Below are positions 42,925 through 53,200 of a stretch of 64,000 nt of DNA, one piece after another. Within the stretch, counting starts at the first letter, position 1, and every line of letters starts with the position of its first letter. The DNA comes from Corynebacterium occultum. GTDB taxonomy: Bacteria; Actinomycetota; Actinomycetes; Mycobacteriales; Mycobacteriaceae. Position numbers and translations under genes: made by a program. The notes beneath the pieces are model-generated. The model was given only the letters and a program-made list of their open reading frames with translations, searched no databases and was not told the DNA's origin. The stretch lies in the NCBI RefSeq assembly GCF_009734425.1, contig NZ_CP046455.1:1116001-1180000 (forward strand), given 5' to 3'.

Positions 42925-44352
42925 TTAATCCTTCATCGGATCCAGTTCCTCATAGCTCAACGGCCGGATGGCCTGGGGCCGGCCGGTGAGGAAGTAAAGG
43001 GCTGTCATCAGAACCAGGAAGCCCACACCTACCCCGAGTGCCAGGTGATAGTCGGCGTACCAGACCATGATACCGAAGGTGAAGATGATGAAGAGGATCG
43101 CGAAGTACTGGCCATAGGGCCAGAAGGGGACCGGGAACTTCAGGGATTTCATCTCCTCCGGGGACATCTTGCGGCGGGAGGCAACCTGGGCGAGCAGGAT
43201 CATCAGCCAGACATAGACCGTGGCGAAGGTGGCCAGGGAAGCGACGATAACGAAGACCTCCTCCGGCAGCAGGGCGTTGAGCACCACGCCGACCAGCAAC
43301 ACGATCAGCAGAATGGCGGTGGTCATCACCGGGACGCCGGACTTGCTGACCTTGCCCATCGCCTGCGGTGCCAGGTTCTCCTTCGCCAGGCCGGTGAGTA
43401 CCCGGCCGGCACCGAAGAGATCCGCGTTGATGGCGGAGAGCGCCGCGGTGATCACCACGAGGTTGAGCAGGCCGGCTGCCCAGTTCACGCCCAGGGTGGA
43501 GAAGATCTGGACGAAGGGAGACTCCTCGCCGGTGATCGAGGGCCAGGGGTTCAGGGCCAGAATGACCGCGATCGCGCCCACATAGAAGAGGAGGATGCGC
43601 ACCGGGACGGTATTAACTGCCTTCGGCACTGCCTTGTCGGGGTCCTCCGCCTCGGAACCGGCCACGCCGATGATCTCGGTGCCGCCGAAGGCGAAGAGTA
43701 CCAGGATGAATGCGGCGATCATGCCCTCCACACCATGGGGGAAGAAACCGCCGTGCTCCCAGAGGTTGGAGATGCCGGCGATCTCTGGATCGGTGCCCAG
43801 GCCGAAGGCGAGGATGGCGGCACCGCCGAGGATCATCGCGATGACCGCGGTGACCTTGATGATGGTGAAGACGAACTCCAGTTCACCGAACCAGCGCACA
43901 CTCGCCAGGTTCGCACCCCCGACGATCAGGAGGGTGGCGGCCACCCAGATCCACTGCGGGGAATCCGGGAACCAGAACTTCATGTAGATCGCGATCGCCG
44001 TGAGGTCAGCCAAACAGACGATCAGCATCTCGAAGGCGAACATCCAGCCGGTGATATAACCGGACCAGCCGCCGAGGTGGGCGCGGGTGTACACCGCGAA
44101 GGAACCCCGCACAGGGTGGTGTACCGACATCTCACCCAGGGCACGGAGCATGAAGTAGACCACCGCGCCGCCGAGCATGTACACCAGTAGCACGGAGGGG
44201 CCGGCGGCCTGGATCGCGCCGGCGGAGCCATAGAAGAGGCCGGTGCCGATCGCCGAACCCAGGGCAATGAAATGGATGTGGCGGGCCTTCAGCCCCCGGC
44301 GTTTAAAAGTGGTGGGACTTGCCGGCACCGTGCCGGCGGTGGAGTCAACCAT
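42925..44352 (-). CDS. Amino-acid permease (APC superfamily, AAT family)
   Basis: 475 residues from ATG 44352, with GAGG a few bases upstream; the open frame to 44442 lacks support. About 12 membrane helices. IALGSAIGTGLFYGSAGAIQAAGPSVL, FAFGGTEIIGVAGSEAEDPDKAVPKAVN and VPVRILLFYVGAI (in parts) are AAT family marks shared by ProY, GabP, AroP and AnsP. It takes up an amino acid with protons. Near an IclR regulator and a HutG-like gene, histidine or proline are plausible substrates, but only by proximity. GATATAAG near 44397-44404 is a candidate -10 region on the minus strand. Confidence 0.9.
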   Translation of the reverse strand: MVDSTAGTVPASPTTFKRRGLKARHIHFIALGSAIGTGLFYGSAGAIQAAGPSVLLVYMLGGAVVYFMLRALGEMSVHHPVRGSFAVYTRAHLGGWSGYITGWMFAFEMLIVCLADLTAIAIYMKFWFPDSPQWIWVAATLLIVGGANLASVRWFGELEFVFTIIKVTAVIAMILGGAAILAFGLGTDPEIAGISNLWEHGGFFPHGVEGMIAAFILVLFAFGGTEIIGVAGSEAEDPDKAVPKAVNTVPVRILLFYVGAIAVILALNPWPSITGEESPFVQIFSTLGVNWAAGLLNLVVITAALSAINADLFGAGRVLTGLAKENLAPQAMGKVSKSGVPVMTTAILLIVLLVGVVLNALLPEEVFVIVASLATFATVYVWLMILLAQVASRRKMSPEEMKSLKFPVPFWPYGQYFAILFIIFTFGIMVWYADYHLALGVGVGFLVLMTALYFLTGRPQAIRPLSYEELDPMKD

Positions 44353-44624
44353 GTGGCAACCTCGCGGATTCTGCTCTGGGTGACCCGCGCGGCACTGATA
44401 TAAGTGGTGGCGTGCGGGAGCTGGAAAGATTGGAATAACCAAAGGAAGAGATTACCCGCGGGGCAGGGGAATCCGGAAAGTGCTGGCTGGCAGGCCGCTT
44501 TGGGATGTTCAGGGTACCGTTCCGGCAGCTCTCCGGGCAGGGGAGGGAGGCTGGTTTTATGCCGTTGCGGCCCCTGTGAGGTGACTCTTTTCCGGGCGGA
44601 ATAGCTTTCCGGGAAATAATGCCG

Positions 44625-44630
44625 TATAGT
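44625..44630 (+). promoter_or_regulatory. -10 hexamer of the DEAD-box helicase gene
   Basis: TATAGT, 9 nt before ATG 44640 and without a Shine-Dalgarno in between, pointing to a leaderless or near-leaderless mRNA. No good -35 is seen. Confidence 0.6.
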
Positions 44631-44639
44631 TATTCCGCA

Positions 44640-46739
44640 ATGAGCATTACCGATAACGTCGCCGGTGGCGTAGAAGAACCGGACAACATTATTTCGTCGG
44701 AATCTCAGGATACTTCGCAGGATATTGCAGTTGACGCTGCATCCGCACCCACCAACGTTGAAGATGTACTGGCCGCTGGCCAGGACACTGCAGCGCCGGT
44801 TGAGGCGGACCAGAATAACGGGGATGCGAACACTTCTGAGGCCACCGGCTCCGCGGATGCGGACAACGACTCCCCCGGTTTCCAAGGTTTAGGACTTCCC
44901 GATGAAGTTCTGGCCGCTGTCAAGAAGGTCGGCTACGAAGCCCCTTCTCCTATTCAGTCTGAGACGATCCCCCTCCTGATGGAGGGTCGTGACGTCGTCG
45001 GCCTGGCACAGACCGGTACCGGCAAGACCGCAGCTTTCGCGCTGCCGGTCCTCGCCCGTATCGATCCGACCGTGCGTGCCCCGCAGGCACTGGTGCTGGC
45101 ACCGACCCGTGAGCTCGCGCTCCAGGTCGCTGACTCTTTCCAGTCCTTCGCTGATCACCTGGGCAAGATCCAGGTGCTGCCGATCTACGGCGGCCAGGCC
45201 TACGGTATTCAGCTGTCCGGTCTCCGTCGCGGCGCACAGATCGTCGTCGGCACCCCCGGTCGTGTTATCGACCACCTGGAGAAGGGCTCCCTGGACATCT
45301 CCGGTCTGCGTTTCCTCGTCCTTGATGAGGCAGATGAGATGCTCAACATGGGCTTCCAGGAAGATGTCGAGCGTATCCTCGCCGACACTCCCGATAGCAA
45401 ACAGGTCGCCCTGTTCTCCGCAACGATGCCCAATGGCATTCGTCGCATCTCCAAGCAGTACCTGAACGACCCGGCTGAGGTTTCGGTCAAGTCCGAGACC
45501 CGTACGGCCACCAACATCAAGCAGACCTACATCAACGTTGCACACCGCAACAAGCTTGATGCCCTGACCCGGATCCTCGAGGTCACCGAGTTCGAGGCGA
45601 TGATCATGTTCGTGCGTACCAAGCACGAAACTGAGGAACTCGCCGAGAAGCTCCGCGCCCGCGGTTTCTCCGCTGCAGCCATCAACGGCGATATCGCCCA
45701 GGCTCAGCGTGAGCGCACCGTGGATCAGCTCAAGGACGGCCGCCTGGACATCCTGGTTGCCACCGACGTTGCTGCCCGTGGTCTCGACGTTGAGCGCATT
45801 TCCCATGTGCTCAACTACGACATCCCGAATGACACCGAGTCCTACGTCCACCGCATCGGCCGCACCGGCCGTGCCGGCCGTAGCGGCGAGGCGATCCTCT
45901 TCGTCACCCCGCGTGAGCGCCGCATGCTGCGCTCCATCGAACGTGCGACCAATGCGCCGCTCGTCGAGATGGACCTGCCCAGCGTCGATGACGTGAACGA
46001 GGCCCGCAAGATCAAGTTCAACGACTCGCTGACCAAGTCCCTCGAGGACAAGCAGGTCGATATCTTCCGGAACCTGGTCAAGGAATACGCCGAGAAGAAT
46101 GATGTCCCGCTGGAGGACATTGCCGCTGCCCTGGCTACCCAGGCGCAGTCCGGTGAGGAATTCCTGCTCAAGGATCTGCCGCCGCAGAAGCAGCGTGACC
46201 GCTTCGAGCGTGATGACCGTCGTGGTGGTTTCGACCGCGATGATCGTCGTGGTGGGCGTGAGCGCGGTGGTGACCGTGGTGACCGTGGCGGCGAGCGTGG
46301 CGGTTCCCGCTTCGAGCGCAGCGCCGACATGCAGGTCTACCGCCTCGCGGTGGGCAAGCGTCAGCACGTCCGTCCGGGTGCCATCGTCGGCGCCCTGGCG
46401 AACGAGGGTGGCCTGAACTCCAAGGACTTCGGCCGCATCACCATCGCCGTGGACCACACCCTCGTCGAGCTGCCCAAGGGCCTCGGCAAGGATGTCCTCG
46501 ATCGTCTCTCAGACACCCGTATCTCGGGTCAGCTGATCAACATCGAGCCTGACAACGGTCAGCCGGGTCGTTCCGATGACCGTGGCGGACGCAGCTTCGG
46601 CGGCGGCGACCGTGGTGGCCGTGGCGGACGCAGCTTCGGCGGCGGCGACCGTGGTGGCCGTGGCGGCGGAGACCGCGGTGGTTACCGTGGTGGCCGTGGC
46701 GGCGATGATCGTGGTGGCCGTGGCGGCTGGCGCGATTAA
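44640..46739 (+). CDS. deaD: DEAD-box RNA helicase with DbpA domain and RGG tail
   Basis: 699 residues. An acidic N-terminal extension (~75 residues) precedes the helicase core: GFQGLGLPDEVLAAVKKVGY Q-motif, AQTGTGKTAAF, PTRELALQV, VGTPGRVIDHL, VLDEADEML, FSATMP, then domain 2 with ATDVAARGLDVERISHV and HRIGRTGRAGRSG. A DbpA-type RNA-binding domain (ADMQVYRLAVGKRQHVRPG and onwards) and a Gly/Arg-rich RGG tail follow. It likely remodels structured RNA and ribosome precursors, especially in the cold. The tail is coded by tandem repeats, including a perfect 39-bp duplication. Confidence 0.95.
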   Translation: MSITDNVAGGVEEPDNIISSESQDTSQDIAVDAASAPTNVEDVLAAGQDTAAPVEADQNNGDANTSEATGSADADNDSPGFQGLGLPDEVLAAVKKVGYEAPSPIQSETIPLLMEGRDVVGLAQTGTGKTAAFALPVLARIDPTVRAPQALVLAPTRELALQVADSFQSFADHLGKIQVLPIYGGQAYGIQLSGLRRGAQIVVGTPGRVIDHLEKGSLDISGLRFLVLDEADEMLNMGFQEDVERILADTPDSKQVALFSATMPNGIRRISKQYLNDPAEVSVKSETRTATNIKQTYINVAHRNKLDALTRILEVTEFEAMIMFVRTKHETEELAEKLRARGFSAAAINGDIAQAQRERTVDQLKDGRLDILVATDVAARGLDVERISHVLNYDIPNDTESYVHRIGRTGRAGRSGEAILFVTPRERRMLRSIERATNAPLVEMDLPSVDDVNEARKIKFNDSLTKSLEDKQVDIFRNLVKEYAEKNDVPLEDIAAALATQAQSGEEFLLKDLPPQKQRDRFERDDRRGGFDRDDRRGGRERGGDRGDRGGERGGSRFERSADMQVYRLAVGKRQHVRPGAIVGALANEGGLNSKDFGRITIAVDHTLVELPKGLGKDVLDRLSDTRISGQLINIEPDNGQPGRSDDRGGRSFGGGDRGGRGGRSFGGGDRGGRGGGDRGGYRGGRGGDDRGGRGGWRD
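46582..46659 (+). repeat. Perfect 39-bp tandem duplication in the RGG tail
   Basis: Two identical 39-bp units, 46582-46620 and 46621-46659, starting GTGGCGGACGCAGCTTCGG. Each codes for 13 residues (GGRSFGGGDRGGR frame). In-frame copy change would only lengthen or shorten the tail. Confidence 0.9.
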
Positions 46740-46761
46740 TACCGCAGCCGGCTAGTCAGCC

Positions 46762-46811
46762 AAAAAAGAACCCGCTGTTCTTCCTCAAGGGAAGGACAGC
46801 GGGTTCTTTTT
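46762..46811. terminator. Terminator after deaD
   Basis: AAAAAAGAACCCGCTGT with inner CTTCC/GGAAG stem and complementary GACAGCGGGTTCTTTTT. A- and T-runs on both sides. Confidence 0.93.
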
Positions 46812-46900
46812 GCTTGGGTGCTATCTGGGTGAGGCACCATAAGGGCCGCACCCAAAGGTATGGCCCACAGAAGTTCCTTGGCCGGTAGGGGGAGTGACTG

Positions 46901-47374
46901 CTAGAGGAACATCAACAGCAGGATGATCACCCAGAGCAGGGCGAAGATCCCGCCGAACATCGACAGCTGGCTCTTGGCCGTCTTCCAGTCCTTGACTTCG
47001 AAGCTCCGGCCCTCAACCTCCTCCGGATCGAGCAGACCCAGGACGCCGACCATCTGCCGTTGGCGGGGGATGATCAGGAAGATCAGCAGGGCCCAGGCGA
47101 CCACCGAAAAACCGATTGCGGCATGGAAATTCCCCATTGACCAATAGTCCGTATTGGTGAACATGATGGCGACACCCAGGATGGGGACCAACATGGAGAG
47201 CATGCCATAGGTGTTGGTGATCCGGTGGAGCAGCTTCGCCACACTCCCGGAGCGGGTGTTCCCCTCATGGGCCTCCAGGGCCCTGACGTGGAAAGAGGAG
47301 GTGGCTACGGTGACTGGGCCGAGGAAGAGAATCGCGGTCAGCACGTGCAGGAAGATGAAGATGGTGGTCATCAT
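46901..47374 (-). CDS. DUF2269-like integral membrane protein
   Basis: 157 residues with four hydrophobic helices: IFIFLHVLTAILFLGPVTVA, YGMLSMLVPILGVAIMF, AIGFSVVAWALLIFLIIP, and LSMFGGIFALLWVIILLLMFL (as two parts). The start FLHVLTAILFLGPV and following Ser/His-rich first helix are typical of DUF2269 membrane proteins. Role unknown. It is minus strand after the deaD terminator, with the nuclease pseudogene upstream. Confidence 0.78.
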   Translation of the reverse strand: MMTTIFIFLHVLTAILFLGPVTVATSSFHVRALEAHEGNTRSGSVAKLLHRITNTYGMLSMLVPILGVAIMFTNTDYWSMGNFHAAIGFSVVAWALLIFLIIPRQRQMVGVLGLLDPEEVEGRSFEVKDWKTAKSQLSMFGGIFALLWVIILLLMFL

Positions 47375-47438
47375 GGGGAGATCGGGGCCTTTCAGCGCAC
47401 TATGGGTGATCTTCTTGATCCTTAGAGCCCCAGCCTAT

Positions 47439-48103
47439 TCACGGCCGCCAGATTTCGCGCAGCCGGCACTGCTTTTTCATCACCGTCTGTTCCTCCGCCG
47501 GAAACGGCAGTCCGTAGGTGGCCACCACATGAGCCATTTTGCGTACATACCAGCAGCGGGCACCACGATCCGGGGGTAGCCACTCCGAGGGCAGCAGGTT
47601 GGATTTCTCCTGGTTTGCTTCCCGTGAGGTGAGCACCAGGTTGGCGGGATCATTGGCAAAGGCGCGGCGCTGCTGTGGGGTCCAGGCATGGGCGCCCAGG
47701 TCCCAGGCGATGCTGAGTGGCAGGACATGGTCAAGTTCCACCGGATCACCACCCCCCTGATCTCCAGGAGCCGGCTGCTATAAGGGTCGATCATGCTGCC
47801 CCGGACCTCGCAGTCATGCCCGAGTTCGGCGCCCACATTGGCGGCCATGATCAGGTCCCGGATTTCGCAGAATGCATGGGGGAGGGGTGCCGCGGACCAG
47901 CCCGAACCAAAATGTTCCCGCTCATAGCCCAGAATTTTGCTGCGCTGACCAAGCTCCGGGATCTGGGCGAGGGAGTCGTGGAGCGGGGGTGGGGTGCCAC
48001 CGGGCACCACGGGGTCTGAGTGCAGCTGTGGTGCTGCCGTTGCGATCAGAGCCATCAGGGTTGCCAGGATGAGCAGGTGAAGGTAGATCCGCTTGGGTTC
48101 CAT
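47439..48103 (-). pseudogene. Secreted HNH nuclease with a frameshift in a G-run
   Basis: The N-terminal part (from ATG 48103: MEPKRIYLHLLILATLMALI signal or anchor, then HAFCEIRDLIMAANVGAELG and CEVRGSMIDPYSSRLLEIRG) and the C-terminal part (VELDHVLPLSIAWDLGAHAW, RRAFANDPANLVLTSREANQEKSNLLPSEWLPP) are in different frames. One extra base in the run of six C at 47752-47757 would join them into about 221 residues. The joined protein is a GmrSD C-terminal/HNH family secreted nuclease with His of ELDHV and Asn of EANQEK as catalytic. It is either a real inactivation or a homopolymer sequencing error. Confidence 0.82.
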
Positions 48104-48185
48104 ATCACCTTGGAGTCCGGGAGTTCCCCAAAGGTTCCCGGGCAGCTGTTTGTGCTGCCGGTGTTCTCTGCCCGGGAAAGGGGAA

Positions 48186-48219
48186 ATCCCCGCTGCCCTT
48201 GGGGGTGGGCAGCGGGGAT
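48186..48219 (-). terminator. Terminator after putP
   Basis: ATCCCCGCTGCCC, 8-nt loop, GGGCAGCGGGGAT, 34 nt beyond the putP stop. On the minus strand it is followed by TTTCCCC. Confidence 0.8.
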
Positions 48220-48253
48220 CCGGCAGAAAAGGAGTAGGGGACCAGTTTGGTTC

Positions 48254-49810
48254 CTAGATCTTTTCCTTGGTTTCGGAGATCTCCAGCTCGGGGTTCTCCT
48301 CGGCGGCCTTGGAGAGCCGGACTGCCTCGTCGAACTCCTCGGTGATCTCCGGCTGCGGGGAGCTGGTGGCCAGGGTGACACCGATGAGGACGAGGGTGGA
48401 GGCGAGGAAGCCGGGGACCAGCTCGTAGATGATGTCGCCGCCACCGAGCATGCCCCAACCGGTGGAGACCAGGGCGCCAACAATCATGGAGGACAGGGCG
48501 CCGGCGAAGTTGAGACGCTTCCAGTAGAGGGAGGCCAGCATCAGCGGGCCGAAGGCGGAACCGAAACCGGCCCAGGCGAAGCCGACCAGACCCAGGATGG
48601 AGTCATTGGGGTTGATGGCCAGCGCTGCAGCGATGAGCGCCACGATGACCACCATGATCCGGGAGAGGTTGATCAGGAACTTCTCGCTGGGAAGGTCCTT
48701 CTTGAAGATCTTGTAGAGGTCCTCGATGAGGGAGGATGAGACGACCAGCAGCTGGGAGGACATGGTGGACATGATGGCCGCCAGCACCGCGGTGAGCACC
48801 AGTCCGGCGATCAGGGGGTGGAAGAGGATGCGGGCCATGTCCAGGAAGATGGTCTCGAAGGCGGACTGGTCGGTGATGCTGATGTCCGGGTTCTGGGAGA
48901 AGAAGACCGTGCCGATGATGGCGGTGGCGGTGGCGCCGACGATGCAGAGGAACATCCAGCTGATACCGATCAGACGCCCTTGCTTGGCGTCAGCGGAGGT
49001 ACGCAGCGCCATGAAGCGGACCACGACGTGGGGCTGGCCGAAGTAACCCAGACCCCAGGCCAGGTTGCCGATGATGGCGGCCAGGGAGACCCCGGAGATC
49101 ATGGACCAGTAGGTGGGGTTGCCGGCCTCATAGGGGCCGTAGGCGTTCTCGGTGGCCCAGGTGAAAATGTCGGAGGGGTTGTCCAGGGCGATCAGCGCCA
49201 TGACCGGCACGATGATCAGGGCGGTGAACATCATCAGGCCCTGCACCACATCGGTGTAGGAGACGGCCAGGAAGCCGCCGACGAAGGTGTAGATGACGGT
49301 GATGGCACCGACCACACCCAGGCCGATCAGGTACTCACCACCGAAGGTGGACTCGAAGTAACGGCCACCGGCGACCATACCGGAGGAGACGTAGAAGGTG
49401 AAGAAGAAGATGATGATCACCGCCGAGATGGAGCGCAAGGAGCGGGACTTGTCGCGCAACCGGTTCTCGAAGAAGGAGGGCAGGGTGATCGAGTTATTGG
49501 CCACCTCGGTGTAGGCGCGCAGCCTGGGGGCGACCCAGGTCCAGTTTGCCCAGGCACCCACCAGCAGGCCGATGCCGATCCACAGCTCTGACATGCCGGT
49601 GACGAAGAGGGCACCGGGCAGGCCCATGAGCAGCCAGCCGGACATGTCGGAAGCACCGGCTGATAGTGCGGCGACGAAGGGGTGGAGACCACGGTCGGCG
49701 AGGACGTAGTCATCATATTTGGTGGTTTTGCGGTAGCTCCAGAAGCCGATCGCCAGCATCGCCGCCATATAGATGACGATGGCGATGATGAACCAGGTTG
49801 TCTCTGACAC
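48254..49810 (-). CDS. putP: Sodium/proline symporter
   Basis: 518 residues, 13 membrane helices (SSS family). FWSYRKTTKYDDYVLADRGLHP, LSAGASDMSGWLLMGLPGALF and ITLPSFFENRLRDKSRSLR are PutP signatures. GYFGQPHVVVRFMALR carries the conserved middle motif, and TMSSQLLVVSSSLIEDLYK (in parts) the Na+ site Ser/Thr residues. It imports proline with sodium for catabolism or osmoprotection. The C-terminus is an acidic cytoplasmic tail (EEFDEAVRLSKAAEENPE). C. glutamicum has putP at this place in the order. Confidence 0.95.
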   Translation of the reverse strand: MSETTWFIIAIVIYMAAMLAIGFWSYRKTTKYDDYVLADRGLHPFVAALSAGASDMSGWLLMGLPGALFVTGMSELWIGIGLLVGAWANWTWVAPRLRAYTEVANNSITLPSFFENRLRDKSRSLRSISAVIIIFFFTFYVSSGMVAGGRYFESTFGGEYLIGLGVVGAITVIYTFVGGFLAVSYTDVVQGLMMFTALIIVPVMALIALDNPSDIFTWATENAYGPYEAGNPTYWSMISGVSLAAIIGNLAWGLGYFGQPHVVVRFMALRTSADAKQGRLIGISWMFLCIVGATATAIIGTVFFSQNPDISITDQSAFETIFLDMARILFHPLIAGLVLTAVLAAIMSTMSSQLLVVSSSLIEDLYKIFKKDLPSEKFLINLSRIMVVIVALIAAALAINPNDSILGLVGFAWAGFGSAFGPLMLASLYWKRLNFAGALSSMIVGALVSTGWGMLGGGDIIYELVPGFLASTLVLIGVTLATSSPQPEITEEFDEAVRLSKAAEENPELEISETKEKI

Positions 49811-50227
49811 CGGTTCCTCCTCAATGGTTGTGGGATCCGGGCTGGCCGGATTCGTGCAGGGGTTTCAAATGAAGAATTTGTGTTCTAAATCACTCACCTG
49901 AATCTACTGGTTATTACCCACCAGTAGAAGAGGTGCATCTAGCGACGCTAGGTTGGGTGTGTGCGGCGTCTCAAATTATGGTGGGCGGTGTTATCGGCTA
50001 TTTCACCTGTCAGGTGGCAGATTTAAGGCACTTCACCTGCGAGTATCACGGTTTGCTAACGATCCCTGCTTAATGAATGGTTTTGCACACATGAGGGGGG
50101 TGCCTAACCCCTGGGTGGGAGGGGGCGCCTGCCCTGCGGCAGGTGTGGGCGTCGATAAGCGGTCTTGTGGGGGTGTAAGCCGACGCTGCATGGCCGGGAA
50201 TCTGGGGTGGCTGGTACAACTGTCTTT
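49811..50227. other. Divergent promoter region of putP and the SNF2 helicase
   Basis: 417 bp without a convincing gene; a 92-codon frame at 49953-50231 has no support. The gap contains several CACCTG hexamers: 49895-49900, 50004-50009 as the palindrome CACCTGTCAGGTG (to 50016), and 50034-50039, with CAGGTG again at 50140. A GCCTGCC/GGCAGGT hairpin covers 50128-50145. TACAAC at 50215-50220 is 7 nt before the helicase ATG. Confidence 0.6.
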
Positions 50228-53200
50228 ATGACCTCTCACCTGCTGCATGGACTCTGGATACGGGGGTCCGGACTCCATTTGTGGATCGAACAGGTGAATG
50301 GGCACCGCATCGTTGCGCCCAGTAGCGTGCCTGCCGGGACCTTCCCGGCCGCGGCCGAACACCTGCTCTCAGACAAGAAATTCCGGCACCGCCTGCGTGC
50401 CAACCTCCGCACCCCCAAGGGGCGGGACCGCGAACTCGTGATCCCCACCGCCGCTCACGGACCCCAGCAGGCGGTGGAGGTGCTCGCCCAGCTCTCCTTC
50501 CTCGACCAGCCTTCCCCGGCGGCCACCCACGCCCAGCGTGAGGCGATCGCCCCGGACCTCTACTGGCTGATCCGGATGTACGGGGGGCTGAGTCGCTTCG
50601 TGCGCGCCGGCCGACTGACCTTCAAACTGGCCTATGAGGACGACCAGTGGTGGCCACAGTGGCAACTGGCCTCCGGGTTGGGGGAGCGGGGCTGGGTGGC
50701 AGAGATGGCTGCCGCAGCCCCGGGCATCCTCGCCCGCAACAACCCCATCCTGGTGGATGATGTGGTGGCGGTGCTGCCCCACTGGATCGCCAACGCCATG
50801 CTCACCGACCTGGCGGAATCCACCCGACCCTATCCCTGGCACGAGTTCCCTGAGGCCCTGATGAACTCCCAGCCGCTGCGTCGCGGTGGGGCGAATCTGC
50901 TGGGTCGGCTCAATGAGTGGAAGGATTCGATCACCTCCGTTGACCTGCAGCTGGTCTTCATCGTGGAGCAGCCCCCGGCGGAATCCGATGCCGAAGATCC
51001 GGCCGACAGTGTCTGGCCGGTGCGGCTGCAGGTCCGTTCCGGAGTGGATTCCCCGGTGCCGATCCGGGTGGCTGACCTGGACCGCGGCAGCATCGAGAAG
51101 CTGCGCGAAAGGCACCGCCATGCCCTGGAGATCAGCTCGCTGCTGGATCCGATCCAGCGCCCCGCACCCCGGGGGCCGGGGGCCGGGGACTGGGATGTGG
51201 CGCTGACCACCGCCGAGATCATCGAGTTCATCAGCCGGGATGTGCCCCTGCTGAAGAATCTCGGCTTCAATGTGATGCTGCCCAAGGCCTGGTCCAACTA
51301 TGAAACCAAGGCCCGCCTGGAGACCTCCGAGTACCGTGACCCCACCGTGGGTGCCACCAGGGCGCATATCGGTCTGGATCAGCTGGTGGAGTACAACTGG
51401 AGGCTTTCCGTCGGCGATGTGGAACTCAGCGATGAGGAGATGACTGAGCTGGTCAACTCCAAGTCCGGTCTGATCCGCCTGCGCGGCGAATGGGTCATGG
51501 CTGACCCCCAGGCACTCAACCGCATCACCGGCTACATGGACCAGCTCTCCAAGACCTCGCAGAAGCGTCGTCGTGAGGAGCTGGATAAGTTGGCCACCCG
51601 GGCGGAACTGGCCAAGGCGCAGGACCTGCCCGGCTGGGAGCAGCTCTTCGATGAGCTGGAGGCCAAACGGGAGGAGTACAACGACACCTTCAAGGGGATC
51701 GGCGAGGTCACCATCGCCGAACTGCGCCAGCTCGCCCTGGAGGCGGTGGCCGCGGAGCCGGTGGAATTCACCGGTTCCACCTGGTTCTCCTCCCTGCTGG
51801 GTGGTACCGACACCCCCGCCCCGGAGCGGGTGGTCCTTCCCGACACCGTCACCGCCGAACTACGCGACTATCAGCGCCGCGGCGTGGACTGGCTCTACTG
51901 GATGTCCCGCAACAACATCGGTGCCGTCCTGGCCGATGACATGGGTTTGGGTAAAACCCTGCAGCTACTGGCGCTGCTCGCGGTGGAGAAGGCAGAACGC
52001 GAAACCGGTCCCACGCTCGTCGTGGTGCCGACCTCGGTGGTCGGAAACTGGGCACGCGAGGCCGAGAAATTCGTCCCCTCCCTGCGCGTCGCCGTCCACC
52101 ACGGCACCACCAGACTCCGCGGCGAGGAGCTTTTCGACGCCGCGAAGGAGCACGACCTGGTGATCACCAGCTATGGCGTGGTCACCCGGGACTTCGCCGA
52201 GCTCGGCCAGATCGACTGGGAACGAGTGGTCCTGGATGAGGCCCAGCAGATCAAGAACTCCACCACCCGTTCCGCCAAGGCGGTGCGTTCCCTGCCCTCC
52301 CGGCACCGGGTCGCGCTGACCGGCACCCCAGTGGAGAACCGTCTCTCCGAGATGCGCTCCATCCTCGACTTCTGCAACCCCGGGGTACTCGGCTCCGCCA
52401 GCTTCTTCCGCAACCACTTCGCCAAGGCGATTGAACGCGATGAGGATGAGGAGATGACCAACCGGCTGCGCGCCCTGGTCGCCCCCTTCATCCTCCGCCG
52501 CCTCAAGACCGATCCGACGATCATCGACGATCTGCCGGAGAAGACCGAGCAGATCCTCACCGTGAACATGACCTCCGAACAGGCCGCCCTCTACAAGGCG
52601 CTGGTCGCCGATGTGCAGCAGCAGCTGGAACAGCGGGAGGGCATCGCCCGGCGCGGCCTGGTGCTGGCCACCATCACACGTATCAAGCAGATCTGTAACC
52701 ACCCCGCGCATTATCTGGGGGATGGTTCGGCTGTCACCGCCCGGGGGCGTCACCGTTCCGGGAAGGTGGAGGAGCTGGTGCGGCTGCTTGATGATGCCAT
52801 TGAGGTGGGGGAGAAGATGTTGATCTTCACGCAGTACCGCGCCTTTGGTGATCTGCTGGCCCCTTATCTCAGTGATCGGCTAGGGGAGTCCATTCCCTTC
52901 CTGCATGGTGGGGTGAGCAAGACGGGGCGTGATGCGATGGTGGAGCGTTTCCAGTCCGATGATGGGCCGACGGCGATGATTCTTTCGTTGAAGGCCGGTG
53001 GTACGGGTCTGAACCTGACGGCTGCTTCCCAGGTGGTCCACATGGACCGTTGGTGGAATCCGGCGGTGGAGAATCAGGCCACGGACCGTGCTTTCCGGAT
53101 CGGGCAGCAGAAGAATGTGCAGGTGTTCAAGATGATCACGGCGGGCACCATGGAGGAGTCGATCCAGGATATCCTGGATGGCAAGATGCACTTGGCGGGT

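Noticed and set aside
33732..44352. Integrated phage
   Set aside because: No integrase, capsid, terminase or lysis genes, and no att-like duplication at the tRNA-Arg; IS elements explain the mobile features.
44889..46457. Long open frame antisense to the DEAD-box helicase
   Set aside because: Low-complexity composition with no motifs; the helicase on the other strand has every expected motif.
46201..46736. CRISPR-like repeats
   Set aside because: The repeats are codons of an Arg/Gly-rich tail (CGTGGTGGC units) without unique spacers. No CRISPR array or cas gene is seen in the window.
49953..50231. 92-codon frame in the putP-helicase gap
   Set aside because: No ribosome site, odd composition, and it overlaps the helicase start and likely regulatory sites.
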